DNA from: Bordetella bronchialis
GTDB taxonomy: Bacteria > Pseudomonadota > Gammaproteobacteria > Burkholderiales > Burkholderiaceae_B
Assembly: GCF_001676705.1 (NCBI RefSeq)
Contig: NZ_CP016170.1
Location: forward strand, 2,480,001-2,544,000
Direction: 5' to 3'
DNA: 64,000 nt
Part shown: one piece after another, positions 9,001-15,833 of the stretch
Layout: the number at the start of each line of letters is the position of its first letter
How positions within the stretch are numbered: position 1 is the first letter of the stretch
Notes under the pieces: generated by a model
Told to the model about the DNA's origin: nothing
Seen by the model: only the letters and a program-made list of their open reading frames with translations
Database searches by the model: none
Position numbers and translations under genes: made by a program

Positions 9001-10887
9001 GTCACCACGACCACGCCGGGCCAGAACTACAACATCGCGCTGATCGTCGACCACTCGGGCAGCATGGACGACAGCATCGGCAACCAGTCCCGCATGGACC
9101 TGGTCAAGAGCGCGCTGACGCAGTTCGTCAAGCAGTTGGCCGGCCACGATGGCATCGTCAACATCACGCTGATCGGCTTCGGCAGCAGCGCCGATAATCC
9201 GGTGACCGTGCAGAACCTGGACCTGAGCGACGTGGACCAGGCGGCGGACAAGCTCATCAAGGCGATCAACGACCTGCGCGCCAGCGGCTCCACCAACTAC
9301 GAAGATGCCTTCGATGAGGCCGCGAACTGGTTCGAGAACCAGGCCGACGCGGGCAAGGGCAAGGCGGACGGTTACGAGAACCTGAGCTTCTTCCTGACCG
9401 ACGGCGATCCCACCGTGTACAACGGCGGCGGCAGCGGTTCGTCGACCAGCGCGACCACGCTGCAGCACTCCATCGATGCCTTCCAGGCCCTGGCCGCCAT
9501 GAGCACGGTGCACGGCATCGGTATCGGCGACGGTGTCAACCAGAACTACCTGAAGTTCTTCGACAACACCGACAAGACCGGCACGGGCCAGGTCGACTTC
9601 GGCGCCGGTTCGACCAACCTGAGCTCGTCGCGGACCTACGACCTGGACAACGATTCGAACTGGACGCGCGCCCAGAACGGCGGGGGCAGCCTGACCGAAG
9701 GCAGCGGTACGTCGATCCAGATCACGGACACGTACGGCAGCAGCGGCAATAACGCCCGGTCCACGATCTATGCGACGGATCCCAGCTCCAACATCACGAT
9801 ATCGAACGGCCATACCGGCCACTTCGAATTCGATCTGGCGACCTTGTCCTCGTTCAAGTCGGGCGACTCGGTGACCTGGCACCTGCAGCAGTGGATCAAC
9901 AACGCCTGGACGGACGTGCAGACCGGCACCAGCACGGGCCACATCACGACCAACGATGTGGGTTCGGGCACGTACCGCCTGGCGTTCGAGGTCTACGACG
10001 CGACCAACAACAGCAACAGCGCGGGCATCAGCGTGGACAACATCACGCTGGTCGACCACCAGTACGTCACCGGTCCCACCGGCGAGGTCGACATCGTCCT
10101 GCAGCCTGGCGACCTGAGCACGGCGCTCACGGGTGGCGGTTCGCACTCCGATCCCAACCCGGTGGGCGGAGACGTGATCAACGGCGGCGATGGCAACGAC
10201 ATCATCTTCGGCGACACGATCAACACCGACGCCTTGAATTCGGCGCAGCATCCGGCCGGCACGCACAACGGCCAGGGCCTGCAAGGGCTGTTGGACTACC
10301 TGACCGATACGCTGGGCCATGCACCGACGTCCAGCGATGTCTACAACTACGTCAGCCAGCATAGCGATACGCTGAACGTGGGCGGCGACACGCGCGGCGG
10401 CAACGATACGATCCACGGCGGCAACGGCAACGACATCATCTACGGCCAGGGCGGCAACGACACCCTGTACGGCGATGCGGGCAACGATACCCTGGTGGGC
10501 GGCGCGGGCAACGACACGTTGTACGGCGGCGACGGCAGCGACACCTTCAAGTGGTCGCTGCACGACGGCGGCACGACGGCCAATCCCGCGGTCGATACCA
10601 TCATGGACTTCGACAACCGGGCGGCTTCGGCCGGCGGCGATGTCCTGGACCTGCACGAGCTGCTGAACAACCCCGCCGACGGCGATCTGTCCAAGTACCT
10701 GCACTTCTCCAAGAGCGGCAGCGACACGGTGATCAACGTCAGCACCACGGGCGGTGCCGCGCAGCAGGCCTTCGACCAGAAGATCGTGCTGCACGGCGTG
10801 GACCTGACCAACGGTGGCGCCCTGCAGAACGACCAGGCCATCATCAATGACCTGATCCAGAAGGGCAAACTGCATGGCCACAACTAG
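1..10887 (+). CDS. lapA: Giant LapA/BrtA-type RTX adhesin, 5'-partial
   Basis: This is a surface adhesin exported by a type I system and held at the outer membrane for biofilm formation. The frame is open to base 1. The first ATG (22) is probably internal, because the text just after it matches the end of a LapA retention module: a possible LapG cleavage site (TAAL, codons at 190-201) followed by GGSSFVRL. About 50 codons are probably missing upstream. Counting from base 22, there are 3621 residues: cadherin/He_PIG-like repeats near 230-330 and 2400-2490, many VCBS-type repeats ending in GTND between about 440 and 2900, a vWA domain with a DHSGSM MIDAS motif at about 3010, RTX nonapeptides (GGNDTLYGD type) at about 3455-3510, and a C-terminal type I secretion signal. 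A beta-rich segment interrupts the vWA domain at about 3195-3350. lapG and lapD follow on the same strand; the lapBCE transporter genes are not in the window. Confidence 0.93.
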   Translation, partial: ALQTEGGMPLTIGENRDVAFNADMAGQPVDRSEAAVAPPTGTDSDRLLAALQNGQDPFDNLDPTAALVAGGGDAGGSSFVRLARVVESTSPLDLAYPGAGTPGINLLTPAGLATNNNAPGNDPPAAGNDTNTTTEKSLVTGNILTNDTDPNGDAVFIQSVGGTPMATGGVQVAGSTGGTFTVFPDGSYIFNPGNSYHNLGAGQTATSTLTYTISDPFGNTSTATVTVTVNGVNDAPTATAIDNVNGVDAQQNINVDVSSHFADVDNGDRLTYTATGLPPGLTINPETGVITGTIDHSASQGGNNGVYQVTVTATDTSGATVTETFNWNVTNPGPLAVNDAASTTEDNGVSGNVLTGNAQGVGRDIDPDGDTLTVVHAGNKDVTAQGVEVAGSAGGTFIIRADGSYTFNPGEDFQSLAAGETKTTTVTYTISDGEGGTSTATLTLTVTGTNDVPVITPGEGGPDANHVKEDEVLTTEGKLNIVDPDHDQSFFQPQTGTAGQHGTFSIDAQGNWTYTLTNDDPRVQELAVGEHLTETFTVKSADGTETTVTVTIDGTNDVPVISGTSTAAATEDVEQSVSGQLAVADVDKSDTHTWSVSGEPKGQYGTISVDQNGKWTYTIDPQATQALAKDQQVQETFHILVDDGHGGTAIQDVTITITGTNDVPVVTPHSPDSDKGLVQEDTTLSTSGKLDIVDADQGESVFQVQNNTVLAHGTFSIDANGNWTYNLNNSDPKVQELGVGESLTEKITVLTADGTPTEVTITIDGTNDKPEISGQATGAIKEDAAPSVSGQLAVSDVDVHDTHTWSVQGNPKGAYGTLTVDQTGKWTYTVDSKAVQALAEGQQKTETFNVLVSDGHGGTDVQTVTVTVTGTNDVPVVTGSGSGTVYEDFLPITGGDLDIKDADAGQSHFQPEKISGDYGTFAIASNGTWGYLLNNNNAQVQALGVGEKLVEHFTVKTADGTTETVTVTIVGTNDLPHISGQSTGALKEDAATTVSGQLQVSDVDAHDSHSWSIFGSNKGEYGTISIDQTGKWTFTANQNVQSLGEGDTVQQKFVVQVSDGHGGYDWQTITVTLTGTNDVPVITPHDPGNPQDPGSASDHGTVIEDATPDTTGGKLDIKDADAGESKFTPQTNQAGAHGTFSIDQNGNWTYHLNNGDAAVQALGAGQTLTEQFTVTSADGSATHQVTVTIIGTNDVPVLSSGTGAVTEDQNVGNDGNLVTGGQLTITDVDTGESSFKPGAHFDGSTGNGNAPLGTLVFNADGSYTYSVANNNAVVQGLRSGESIVETYTVTSADGTATSTITITINGTDDVPVITPHSPDSDKGLVKEDTTLSTSGKLDIVDADHDQSFFQAQDNTVLAHGTFSIDANGNWTYNLNNSDPKVQELGVGESLTEKITVLTADGTPTEVTITIDGTNDKPEISGQATGAIKEDVAPSVSGQLAVSDVDVHDTHTWSVQGNPKGAYGTLTVDQTGKWTYTVDSKAVQALAEGQQKTETFDVLVSDGHGGTDVQKVTVTVTGTNDVPVVTGDDSGTVREDYLFQQVTGGDLDIKDADAGQNTFQANVIVTPHGVFAVNGSGNWTFTLNNGNAEVQALGDGEKLIEHFTVKTADGTPETVTVTILGTNDAPHISGVSSGALKEDAAPSVSGQLNVSDVDVRDSHSWSIFGSNKGDYGTLSVDQTGKWTYTANQNIQSLREGETVQEKFVVQVSDGHGGYDWQTVTVTLTGTNDAAVITPHHPGDDQGTVQEDRVQTATGNLDVTDPDRGQSTFQTQSKTPGQYGDFSINSQGTWTYQLHNNDPRVQALGAGEHLTEQFTVKSADGTTSTVTVTINGTNDNPVIGGVHTGALTEDGAPAVTGQLTVSDVDKNDSHTWTVVNGSKGDYGSISVDANGKWTYTVDPQAVQALKEGEKQTDTFTIKVDDGHGGTDTQTVTVTITGTNDVPVITPHDPGNPQDPGSASDHGTVVEDATPNTTGGKLDIQDADAGQNKFAPQTNNPGDHGTFSIDQNGNWVYHLNNNDPAVQALGAGQTLTEQFTVTSADGTGTHQVTVTIVGTNDVPVLSSGTGAVTEDQNVGNDGNLVTGGQLTITDADTGESSFKPGAHFDGSTGNGNAPLGTLVFNADGSYTYTVANDNPVVQGLKTGQSIVETYTVTSLDGSKTSTITITINGTDDGATITPHDPGTPGQPETASDHGTVVEDATPDTTGGKLDVKDADAGDARFSTTPDHAGEHGTFAIDENGNWTYKLNNQDPAVQALGAGKTLTETFTVSSADGSATHQVVVTIVGTNDVPVLSSGTGAVTEDQNVGSDGKLVTGGQLTITDADTGESSFKPGAHFDGSTGNGNAPLGTLVFNADGSYTYSVANDNAVVQGLKSGQSIVETYTVTSADGTATSTITITINGTNDAPTVVGHIGTQVGKDADTGIDVDTASHFKDVDTGDKLTYTANGLPPGLTIDKDTGKITGTIDHSASQGGDNHDGKYTVTVTATDPDGKTATQSFEWDVTNPAPTAVNDVATADASGQANGNVILGNAGAGKDSDPDGDTLKVVSVKGNGDAQSVVEGHGTQVTGDHGGTFTLNADGTYSFNAGHDFDGLGAGQSKTTSVTYTISDGEGGTSTATLTVTVTGSNVPPVAADDTGATKQDTVLAVTDPSHGVLANDHDGNPGDTLTVGAVNGVAGNVGQQVQGDHGGTFVLNPNGTYTFSTGDAFDYLGAGKTATTSITYTVSDGKGGTDTATLTVTVTGTNDVPVISVGQNGSDKGTVYEDGAALNGTLTISDKDTGESSFQANTIHDQYGTFTIDANGKWTYTLDNSNPAVQALSGNDSLGTRTFTVVSADGTATHDVKVTINGTNDAPTATDNSTTVDIGGKHTFTASEFNFADSNGEHDSLQNVIITRVPDSGSLTLNGQAVTQGQVISAADIAAGKLVYTPGADGKDTSFGFKVQDNGGTAHGGQDTSTEHNFGLSTNNLITGDNTSTGDNDGHGGTTPPLNGGSGDDIILGDKGGTVTTTTPGQNYNIALIVDHSGSMDDSIGNQSRMDLVKSALTQFVKQLAGHDGIVNITLIGFGSSADNPVTVQNLDLSDVDQAADKLIKAINDLRASGSTNYEDAFDEAANWFENQADAGKGKADGYENLSFFLTDGDPTVYNGGGSGSSTSATTLQHSIDAFQALAAMSTVHGIGIGDGVNQNYLKFFDNTDKTGTGQVDFGAGSTNLSSSRTYDLDNDSNWTRAQNGGGSLTEGSGTSIQITDTYGSSGNNARSTIYATDPSSNITISNGHTGHFEFDLATLSSFKSGDSVTWHLQQWINNAWTDVQTGTSTGHITTNDVGSGTYRLAFEVYDATNNSNSAGISVDNITLVDHQYVTGPTGEVDIVLQPGDLSTALTGGGSHSDPNPVGGDVINGGDGNDIIFGDTINTDALNSAQHPAGTHNGQGLQGLLDYLTDTLGHAPTSSDVYNYVSQHSDTLNVGGDTRGGNDTIHGGNGNDIIYGQGGNDTLYGDAGNDTLVGGAGNDTLYGGDGSDTFKWSLHDGGTTANPAVDTIMDFDNRAASAGGDVLDLHELLNNPADGDLSKYLHFSKSGSDTVINVSTTGGAAQQAFDQKIVLHGVDLTNGGALQNDQAIINDLIQKGKLHGHN
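1984..2640 (+). repeat. Near-identical adhesin repeat block A, copy 1
   Basis: This block of about 650 bases encodes two consecutive VCBS-type repeats. It recurs at about 3925-4581, offset by roughly 1941 bases (647 codons), with only scattered substitutions. The DNA-level identity suggests recent duplication or ongoing gene conversion inside the adhesin gene. Confidence 0.85.
3583..3930 (+). repeat. Adhesin repeat block B, copy 1 of 3
   Basis: This block begins at the codons for VPVLSSGTGAVTEDQNVG and is repeated at about 6163-6510 and 6853-7200. Over the first 235 or so bases, copies 1 and 2 differ at about six positions by eye. It encodes one VCBS-type repeat. Confidence 0.85.
3925..4581 (+). 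repeat. Near-identical adhesin repeat block A, copy 2
   Basis: This is the second copy of the two-repeat block at 1984-2640. The segments that follow the two copies have diverged, so the duplication unit ends near the GTNDVPVVTG motif. Confidence 0.85.
6163..6510 (+). repeat. Adhesin repeat block B, copy 2 of 3
   Basis: This is the second copy of the block at 3583-3930. It is preceded by a PHDPGNPQDPGSASDHG-type unit that also precedes copy 1, so the duplicated unit is at least two repeats long. Confidence 0.85.
6853..7200 (+). repeat. Adhesin repeat block B, copy 3 of 3
   Basis: This is the third copy of the block. It starts only 690 bases after copy 2 and is followed by a He_PIG-like segment instead of another repeat of the same class. 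Confidence 0.85.
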
Positions 10888-10906
10888 GTCCTAGGGCCGC
10901 CGCCGG

Positions 10907-10938
10907 CCCATGCGACGCGCTCCACGGCGTCGCATGGG
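10907..10938 (+). terminator. Hairpin after the adhesin gene
   Basis: A perfect 12-bp inverted repeat (10907-10918 with 10927-10938) has an 8-base loop and lies 20 bases after the adhesin stop. The tail is only weakly T-rich. It probably terminates or attenuates the very long adhesin transcript before lapG. Confidence 0.6.
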
Positions 10939-10958
10939 TTGGCTTTACAATATGTTTC

Positions 10959-11642
10959 ATGGCTAGCCTGACTCCTACGCGCGCCGCCCTGGCCTGGGCC
11001 AGGGCGGCTTTCTTCTGCCTGTTGTTCGGGTGGGGAATCAGCGGCGCCCTGGAGCTGGACTCGGCGCGCCTGGAGCAGGTGGCGGCCAGCCGCTACGGCG
11101 CCAAGGGCGCCCATGCGGTGGCCGCCTGGCTGCAAGTGCTGCAGAACGATGGCGCGCTGTCCGAGCCGGAAAAGCTGGCCAGTATCAATAACTTCTGGAA
11201 CCGCAGCCTGATGCAGGCCGAGGACCAGACCGTCTGGGGACAGGCCGATTATTGGGCCACGCCGCTGGAGGCCCTGGGCAAGGGCGCCGGCGATTGCGAA
11301 GATTTCGTCATCGGCAAGTATTTCTCCTTGATCAAGCTGGGCGTGCCGACAAGCAAGCTGCGCTTCGTCTATGTGCGGGCGCGCATCGGCGGCCCGGAGA
11401 GCAGCGAACAGATCGCCCACATGGTCCTGGCCTACTATCCGTCGGCCAACGCCGTGCCGCTGGTGTTGGACAGCCTGATATCCGATATCCTGCCCGCAAG
11501 CCAGCGCCGGGACCTGACACCCGTATTCAGTTTCAATGCCGACGGCGTCTACGTCGACGGCAAACATGCCGCGCCGGTCGATCGCATCGGCCGCTGGCGC
11601 GACCTGCTTCAGCGCATGGCGCGCGAAGGCATCCGGCAATAG
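10959..11642 (+). CDS. lapG: LapG-type periplasmic cysteine protease
   Basis: This is a bacterial transglutaminase-like cysteine protease (BTLCP/DUF920) that cleaves the N-terminal retention module of LapA-type adhesins and releases them from the cell surface. The 227-residue product has a hydrophobic N-terminus (about residues 10-30) consistent with a signal peptide. The catalytic Cys lies in GDCEDFVIGKY and the catalytic His in HMVLAYY; the acidic cluster beside the Cys matches the calcium-binding region of the family. No strong ribosome-binding site precedes this ATG. lapD begins 19 bases after the stop, so the two are very likely co-transcribed. Function follows from the family and from the adjacent substrate and regulator. 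Confidence 0.92.
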   Translation: MASLTPTRAALAWARAAFFCLLFGWGISGALELDSARLEQVAASRYGAKGAHAVAAWLQVLQNDGALSEPEKLASINNFWNRSLMQAEDQTVWGQADYWATPLEALGKGAGDCEDFVIGKYFSLIKLGVPTSKLRFVYVRARIGGPESSEQIAHMVLAYYPSANAVPLVLDSLISDILPASQRRDLTPVFSFNADGVYVDGKHAAPVDRIGRWRDLLQRMAREGIRQ

Positions 11643-11661
11643 GCATTGCAGGAATCCATCT

Positions 11662-13635
11662 ATGTCCATACTCCGACAACTACTGCTCAGTATCACCATC
11701 GCCATCGCGATCATCCTGCTCGGCACCCTGGCGCTGAGCGTGAACGCGGCGCGGGACTATCTGGCGGGCCAGCTGCAGGTCCAGAGCAGCGACGCGGCCG
11801 TGTCGCTGGCGCTGTCGCTGTCGCAGCCCGCCAACAGTTCCCGCGTCACGCAGGAGCTGCTGGTGTCGGCGCTGTATGACGGCGGGCATTTCGCATTGGT
11901 CCGGCTGACCGATCCCCAGGGCAAGGTCATCATCGAACGCAGCGGGCAGAGCGCCTCCACGACCGTGCCCGGCTGGTTCCAGCGGCTGGTGCCGTTGTCC
12001 GCCAAGTCGGCCAGCCATGTCGTCACCGATGGCTGGCGCCAGATCGGCGAGGTCACATTGACGGCCAACGACGTCTACGCCTGGGAAACGCTGTGGGAAA
12101 GCAGCGTGCAGATGATCCTGGTGATTGTCGCGGCGGGGGCGGTGTGGGCGCTGTTCGCCTTTGTGCTGGTGCGCTGGATCGAGAAGCGGTTGCTGGCCGA
12201 AGTGGGCGAGCACATGCTGGCCATCGGCCGCGGGCAGTTCGGCGGCCCGCTCACGGCCCGCGTGCCGGAGCTGTCCGGTATCACGCAGGCCTTGAACCAG
12301 ACGCGCGAGCAGCTGCGCGCCACCGCCGAGGAGCAGACGGCGCGCATCGAATCCCTGGAAATCGAGGTCAACCAGGACCCCGTCACCGGCCTGGCCAATC
12401 GCAAGTACTTCATCAACGAATTCCTGCGCGCGGTCGACGTCGACGCGGCCAAGGCCGCGCCCCGGGGCGAGCCCTTGCCGGAAAGCGGCCACGTGCTGGT
12501 GTTCCGCCAGCGCGACCTGGCGGCCATCAACCGGCATATGCCGCGCGAATTCGTCGACCAATGGCTGGCCGGCCTGGGCAGCCGCGTGGCGGCCTTGCTG
12601 GATCAATTCCAGCTGGGCGGCACCCTGGTGGCGCGGCTGAACGGTTCGGATTTCGCCTTGCTGCTGCCCGCTTGCACCGCGCCCACCGCCATGCTGGTGG
12701 CCGAGCGGCTGCGCAGCGAGCTGCGCGAGGCGCGCATCCCCGTGGGGGAGGGCGGCCTGTGCCGCTGGGCGCTGGCCATGACCGATTACCAGCGCGGCGC
12801 CAAGGTGGGCGACCTGCTGGGACGCCTGGATTTTGCCTTGATGCGCGGCGAAAGCGCGGGCGACGATCACGTGCAACTGGCCACCGACGAGGCCCAGGCC
12901 TTGTCCGCCCACGGCGAGTCGGCGTGGCGGCAGGCCATTACGGACGGCATCGAGCGGCAGCGTTTCACGCTGGCCCTGGAGCCGCTACGGGCGCAGGACG
13001 GCTCGGTCATCCGCCAGGAAGCGACCCTGATGCTGCATAGCCAGGGGTCGCCGGAACCGATCCCGGCCAAGCTCTTCATTCCCGCCGCGACGCGCCTGGA
13101 CCTGACCGCGGAGTGCGACATCCAGGCGGTGCGCCTGGCCGTCAGCTGGCTGATGATGAACGAGGGCGACGTGACGGTGCGCATCGCCATGCCCTCGCTG
13201 TCGCATCCCAACTTCCTGCTGCAGGTCGAGCGCATGCTGGCCGAACGCAAGCCGCTGGCGTCGCGCCTGTACCTGGAGGTGGACGCGCATGCCGTGGCCG
13301 AGCGCCGCGATGCCGTGGCCGAGCTGTGCCGCATCGCGCGCGATTGCGGCGCGCACGTGGGGGTGCGTCGCCTGGCGCAGCAGCTCAGCGCGGTCAGCCA
13401 GCTGCACAGCCTGTCGCTGGCCTATGTCAAGCTGGGCGGCGGATTCGTGACCGGGATGGCGCGCAGCCTGGGTAGCCAGCAGCTGGCGATGTCCGTGCTG
13501 GAAACCGCCCGCTCGCTGGGCATCCAGGTCTACGCCGAGGACGTGCCGGACGAGGCGACGCGCGGGCTGCTGGCGCGCCTGGGCGTGGCGGTGATGCGCG
13601 GTCCCGGCGTCGTGGCGGGCAACCCGGCGGCCTGA
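11662..13635 (+). CDS. lapD: LapD-type c-di-GMP receptor
   Basis: This is an inner-membrane receptor that, with c-di-GMP bound, sequesters LapG in the periplasm so that the adhesin stays attached. The ATG at 11662 gives 657 residues, close to LapD of Pseudomonas; an upstream in-frame ATG overlaps lapG and is unlikely. In order: TM1 (residues 5-27), a periplasmic LapD/MoxY-type domain (about 28-150), TM2 (about 152-173), HAMP, a degenerate GGDEF domain (RLNGSDF in place of GGDEF) and a degenerate EAL domain (EATLML in place of EAL). The lost catalytic motifs indicate a receptor, not a cyclase or phosphodiesterase. Its partner diguanylate cyclases and phosphodiesterases are not in the window. 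Confidence 0.92.
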   Translation: MSILRQLLLSITIAIAIILLGTLALSVNAARDYLAGQLQVQSSDAAVSLALSLSQPANSSRVTQELLVSALYDGGHFALVRLTDPQGKVIIERSGQSASTTVPGWFQRLVPLSAKSASHVVTDGWRQIGEVTLTANDVYAWETLWESSVQMILVIVAAGAVWALFAFVLVRWIEKRLLAEVGEHMLAIGRGQFGGPLTARVPELSGITQALNQTREQLRATAEEQTARIESLEIEVNQDPVTGLANRKYFINEFLRAVDVDAAKAAPRGEPLPESGHVLVFRQRDLAAINRHMPREFVDQWLAGLGSRVAALLDQFQLGGTLVARLNGSDFALLLPACTAPTAMLVAERLRSELREARIPVGEGGLCRWALAMTDYQRGAKVGDLLGRLDFALMRGESAGDDHVQLATDEAQALSAHGESAWRQAITDGIERQRFTLALEPLRAQDGSVIRQEATLMLHSQGSPEPIPAKLFIPAATRLDLTAECDIQAVRLAVSWLMMNEGDVTVRIAMPSLSHPNFLLQVERMLAERKPLASRLYLEVDAHAVAERRDAVAELCRIARDCGAHVGVRRLAQQLSAVSQLHSLSLAYVKLGGGFVTGMARSLGSQQLAMSVLETARSLGIQVYAEDVPDEATRGLLARLGVAVMRGPGVVAGNPAA

Positions 13636-13678
13636 AGCCGGCCGGGTGCATGAGGCCAGCCCCAAGCGCGGGCGTCCG

Positions 13679-14626
13679 CTACGCCAGGCGTGCCAGCGCG
13701 ATGCGGGCGGCTTCCGCGATCAGGCCTTCGTCGGCCTTGGCGCGCTTGTCGCGGCTGCCGGTATAGATCGCCATGACGATGGGTGGCCGCGACGGCGGCC
13801 AGATGATGCCGACGTCGTTGGCGCTGCCATAGTCGCCCGTGCCGGTCTTGTCGCCGACCGCCCAGCCGCCGGGCACGGCGGCGCGGATGCGGTGCGCGCC
13901 GGTCTTGTTTCCCAGCAGCCAGGTCTTGAGCTGCGCGCGCGCCGGCGCGGGCAGGGCGTCGCCCAGGACCAGCGCGCGCAGCAGTCCGGCCATGTCCGCC
14001 GGGGTGGAAGTGTCCCGCTCGTCGCCCGGGATGGCGGTGTTCAATGCGGTCTCGTAGCGGTCCATGCGGAAGCTGGGGTTGCCCGCCTGGCGCGCGAAGG
14101 CCGTCAAGGCCGCCGGCCCGCCCAGGCGATGCAACAGCAGGTTGGCCGCCGTGTTGTCGCTGTACTGGACGGCGGCCGCGCATAGTTCGGCGATCGTCAT
14201 GCCGGCGCCGGCATGTTCGCCGGTGACGGGCGAATAGGAAACCAGATCGCTTTTCGTATAGGCGACGCGCTGCCGGAGCAGCCCGGGCTTGCCGGCATCC
14301 TGCGCCAGGACGGCGGCTGCGAGGATGGCCTTGAAGGTGCTGCAGAAGGCAAAGCGCTCGCCGGCCCGATAGGCCACTTCTTGTCCGCTGCCGGTGTCCA
14401 GCGCGTAAACGCCCAGCCGGCGGCGATGGGACTGTTCCAGGGCGGCATATTCGACGTCGCCATCGGGACGGGCATGTCCGCCGGCGGCTTGGCCTGCCTT
14501 GGTGCCCGACGATGATGCCTGCGTGCCGGCGGCCAGCGCGGGCCGCGCCAGCAGCAAGGGGGCCATGGCCGCCCAGAGCAGGGCGCGGCGGCGGGACAGG
14601 GGGACGGGATCCGTGTTTCGCGGCAT
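13679..14626 (-). CDS. Class A beta-lactamase
   Basis: This is a serine beta-lactamase that hydrolyses beta-lactams in the periplasm. It has 315 residues from the ATG at 14626, preceded by a good AAGGAG site. The N-terminus (SRRRALL, then a hydrophobic stretch ending ALA) looks like a Tat signal. Class A motifs are complete: STFK with the nucleophile at Ser96, SDN at 156-158, E-x-x-L-N with Glu192 and Asn196 (Ambler 166/170), and KTG at 260-262. A Cys precedes the nucleophile, as in several class A carbapenemases, but Cys at that position alone does not fix the spectrum. It is divergent from an AmpR-like regulator, so it is probably inducible. Confidence 0.93.
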   Translation of the reverse strand: MPRNTDPVPLSRRRALLWAAMAPLLLARPALAAGTQASSSGTKAGQAAGGHARPDGDVEYAALEQSHRRRLGVYALDTGSGQEVAYRAGERFAFCSTFKAILAAAVLAQDAGKPGLLRQRVAYTKSDLVSYSPVTGEHAGAGMTIAELCAAAVQYSDNTAANLLLHRLGGPAALTAFARQAGNPSFRMDRYETALNTAIPGDERDTSTPADMAGLLRALVLGDALPAPARAQLKTWLLGNKTGAHRIRAAVPGGWAVGDKTGTGDYGSANDVGIIWPPSRPPIVMAIYTGSRDKRAKADEGLIAEAARIALARLA

Positions 14627-14758
14627 GCGCGATTCTCCTTGGGGATAAAAAAAACGTGGGTCAGCGGCCGGCCGGTCGCCACTATCCATCCATTTCATCC
14701 CGGCGGCAAACGAGGATAATTGGGGCCATTCGATAGAAAAACTTATGCCGGAGTTCCC
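14627..14758. promoter_or_regulatory. Divergent bla/ampR-like intergenic region
   Basis: This 132-base region should hold both promoters and the LysR-type (T-N11-A) operator of the beta-lactamase/regulator pair. It is locally less GC-rich, with an A-run near 14648. I could not assign a single convincing operator by eye. Confidence 0.5.
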
Positions 14759-15652
14759 GTGCGGCCACACTTGCCGTTGAATGCACTGCGCGCTTTCGAA
14801 GCCTCGGCGCGCCACCTGAGTTTCACGCTGGCGGCCAATGAGCTGAGCGTTACGCAGGCAGCGGTCAGCCAGCAGGTGCGCATGCTGGAGGAGCGCCTGG
14901 CCACCCGCTTGTTCAAGCGGGTACCGCGCGGCCTGGCGCTGACCGACGAAGGACGGGCCCTGTTGCCCGTGCTGAGCGACGCCTTCAACCGGATCGAGGC
15001 CGTCATCAAGCAGTTCGATGGCGGACGCCTGCGCGAAGTGCTGACCGTCGGCGTGGTGGGCACCTTCGCGGTGGGCTGGCTGCTGCCCCGCCTGAAGCGA
15101 TTCCGCGATATGCATCCCTTCGTGGAATTGCGTCTGTTGACGCACAACAACCTGGTGGACCTGGCCGCGGAGGGCCTGGACTTCGCCGTGCGCTTCGGCG
15201 CGGGCGGATGGCCCGGCACGGAAGGCACGCTGTTGCTGGACGCGCCGTTGACCGTCCTGTGCGCGCCGGCGGTGGCGCAACGCCTTTCCACGCCCGGCGA
15301 CCTTACGCGCGAGACCTTGCTGCGTTCCTACCGGGCCGATGAATGGAGCCTGTGGTTCGCGGCGGCGGGGCTGGAACCCTGGACGCTGAGCGGGCCGGTC
15401 TTCGATTCCTCGCGCCTGATGGTGGAGGCGGCCGTACAGGGAGCGGGCGTCGCGCTGGCTCCGCCCTGCATGTTCGCCAGTGAGTTACGCCGCGGCACGC
15501 TGGTGCGTCCCTTTCAGACAGAGGTCAGCCTGGGCGGCTATTGGCTGGTGTGGCTGCGCTCGCGTGCATTGACGCCGGGCATGCGGGCCTTTCACGAGTG
15601 GGCGTTGGCGGAAGCGTCGGGGACAGTGCCTGCACCGTTGAACGAGCGCTGA
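14759..15652 (+). CDS. AmpR-like LysR-family regulator of beta-lactamase
   Basis: This transcription factor probably activates the adjacent divergent beta-lactamase gene in response to muropeptide signals, as AmpR/PenR does. I chose the GTG at 14759 (297 residues): GGAG lies six bases upstream, and the protein then begins VRPHLPLNALRAFEA, as AmpR proteins do. A TTG at 14720 would add 13 unlikely residues. The winged helix-turn-helix (about residues 17-40, AANELSVTQAAVSQQV) is followed by a LysR substrate-binding domain. The divergent arrangement with bla is the classical one. Confidence 0.88.
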   Translation: MRPHLPLNALRAFEASARHLSFTLAANELSVTQAAVSQQVRMLEERLATRLFKRVPRGLALTDEGRALLPVLSDAFNRIEAVIKQFDGGRLREVLTVGVVGTFAVGWLLPRLKRFRDMHPFVELRLLTHNNLVDLAAEGLDFAVRFGAGGWPGTEGTLLLDAPLTVLCAPAVAQRLSTPGDLTRETLLRSYRADEWSLWFAAAGLEPWTLSGPVFDSSRLMVEAAVQGAGVALAPPCMFASELRRGTLVRPFQTEVSLGGYWLVWLRSRALTPGMRAFHEWALAEASGTVPAPLNER

Positions 15653-15833
15653 ACGGGCGGCACAAGCGCGCGCGGATATCCCTGCGTGCCGCGCAAAGGC
15701 GACGGATAATCCCGCACACGGGAAGTTACTACGTGCCGGCACACCGCCCGTGATATGAAACCTACTCCTGTTCTCCCGGCGAAGGCGGGACGCCGCCGTC
15801 GGGGCGCGGTCTGGACACAAGGAGATCCCTTTT

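Noticed and set aside
9049..9600. vWA domain as an independent protein
   Set aside because: It is in frame with the upstream repeats and the downstream RTX region without any stop, so it is an internal domain of the adhesin.
2008..10881. A 2957-codon open frame antisense to the adhesin
   Set aside because: It mirrors the codon bias and repeats of the real gene, has no domain that I recognise (Arg/Val/Ala/Gly-rich), and shares no signal for translation. Long antisense frames are expected in repetitive high-GC genes.
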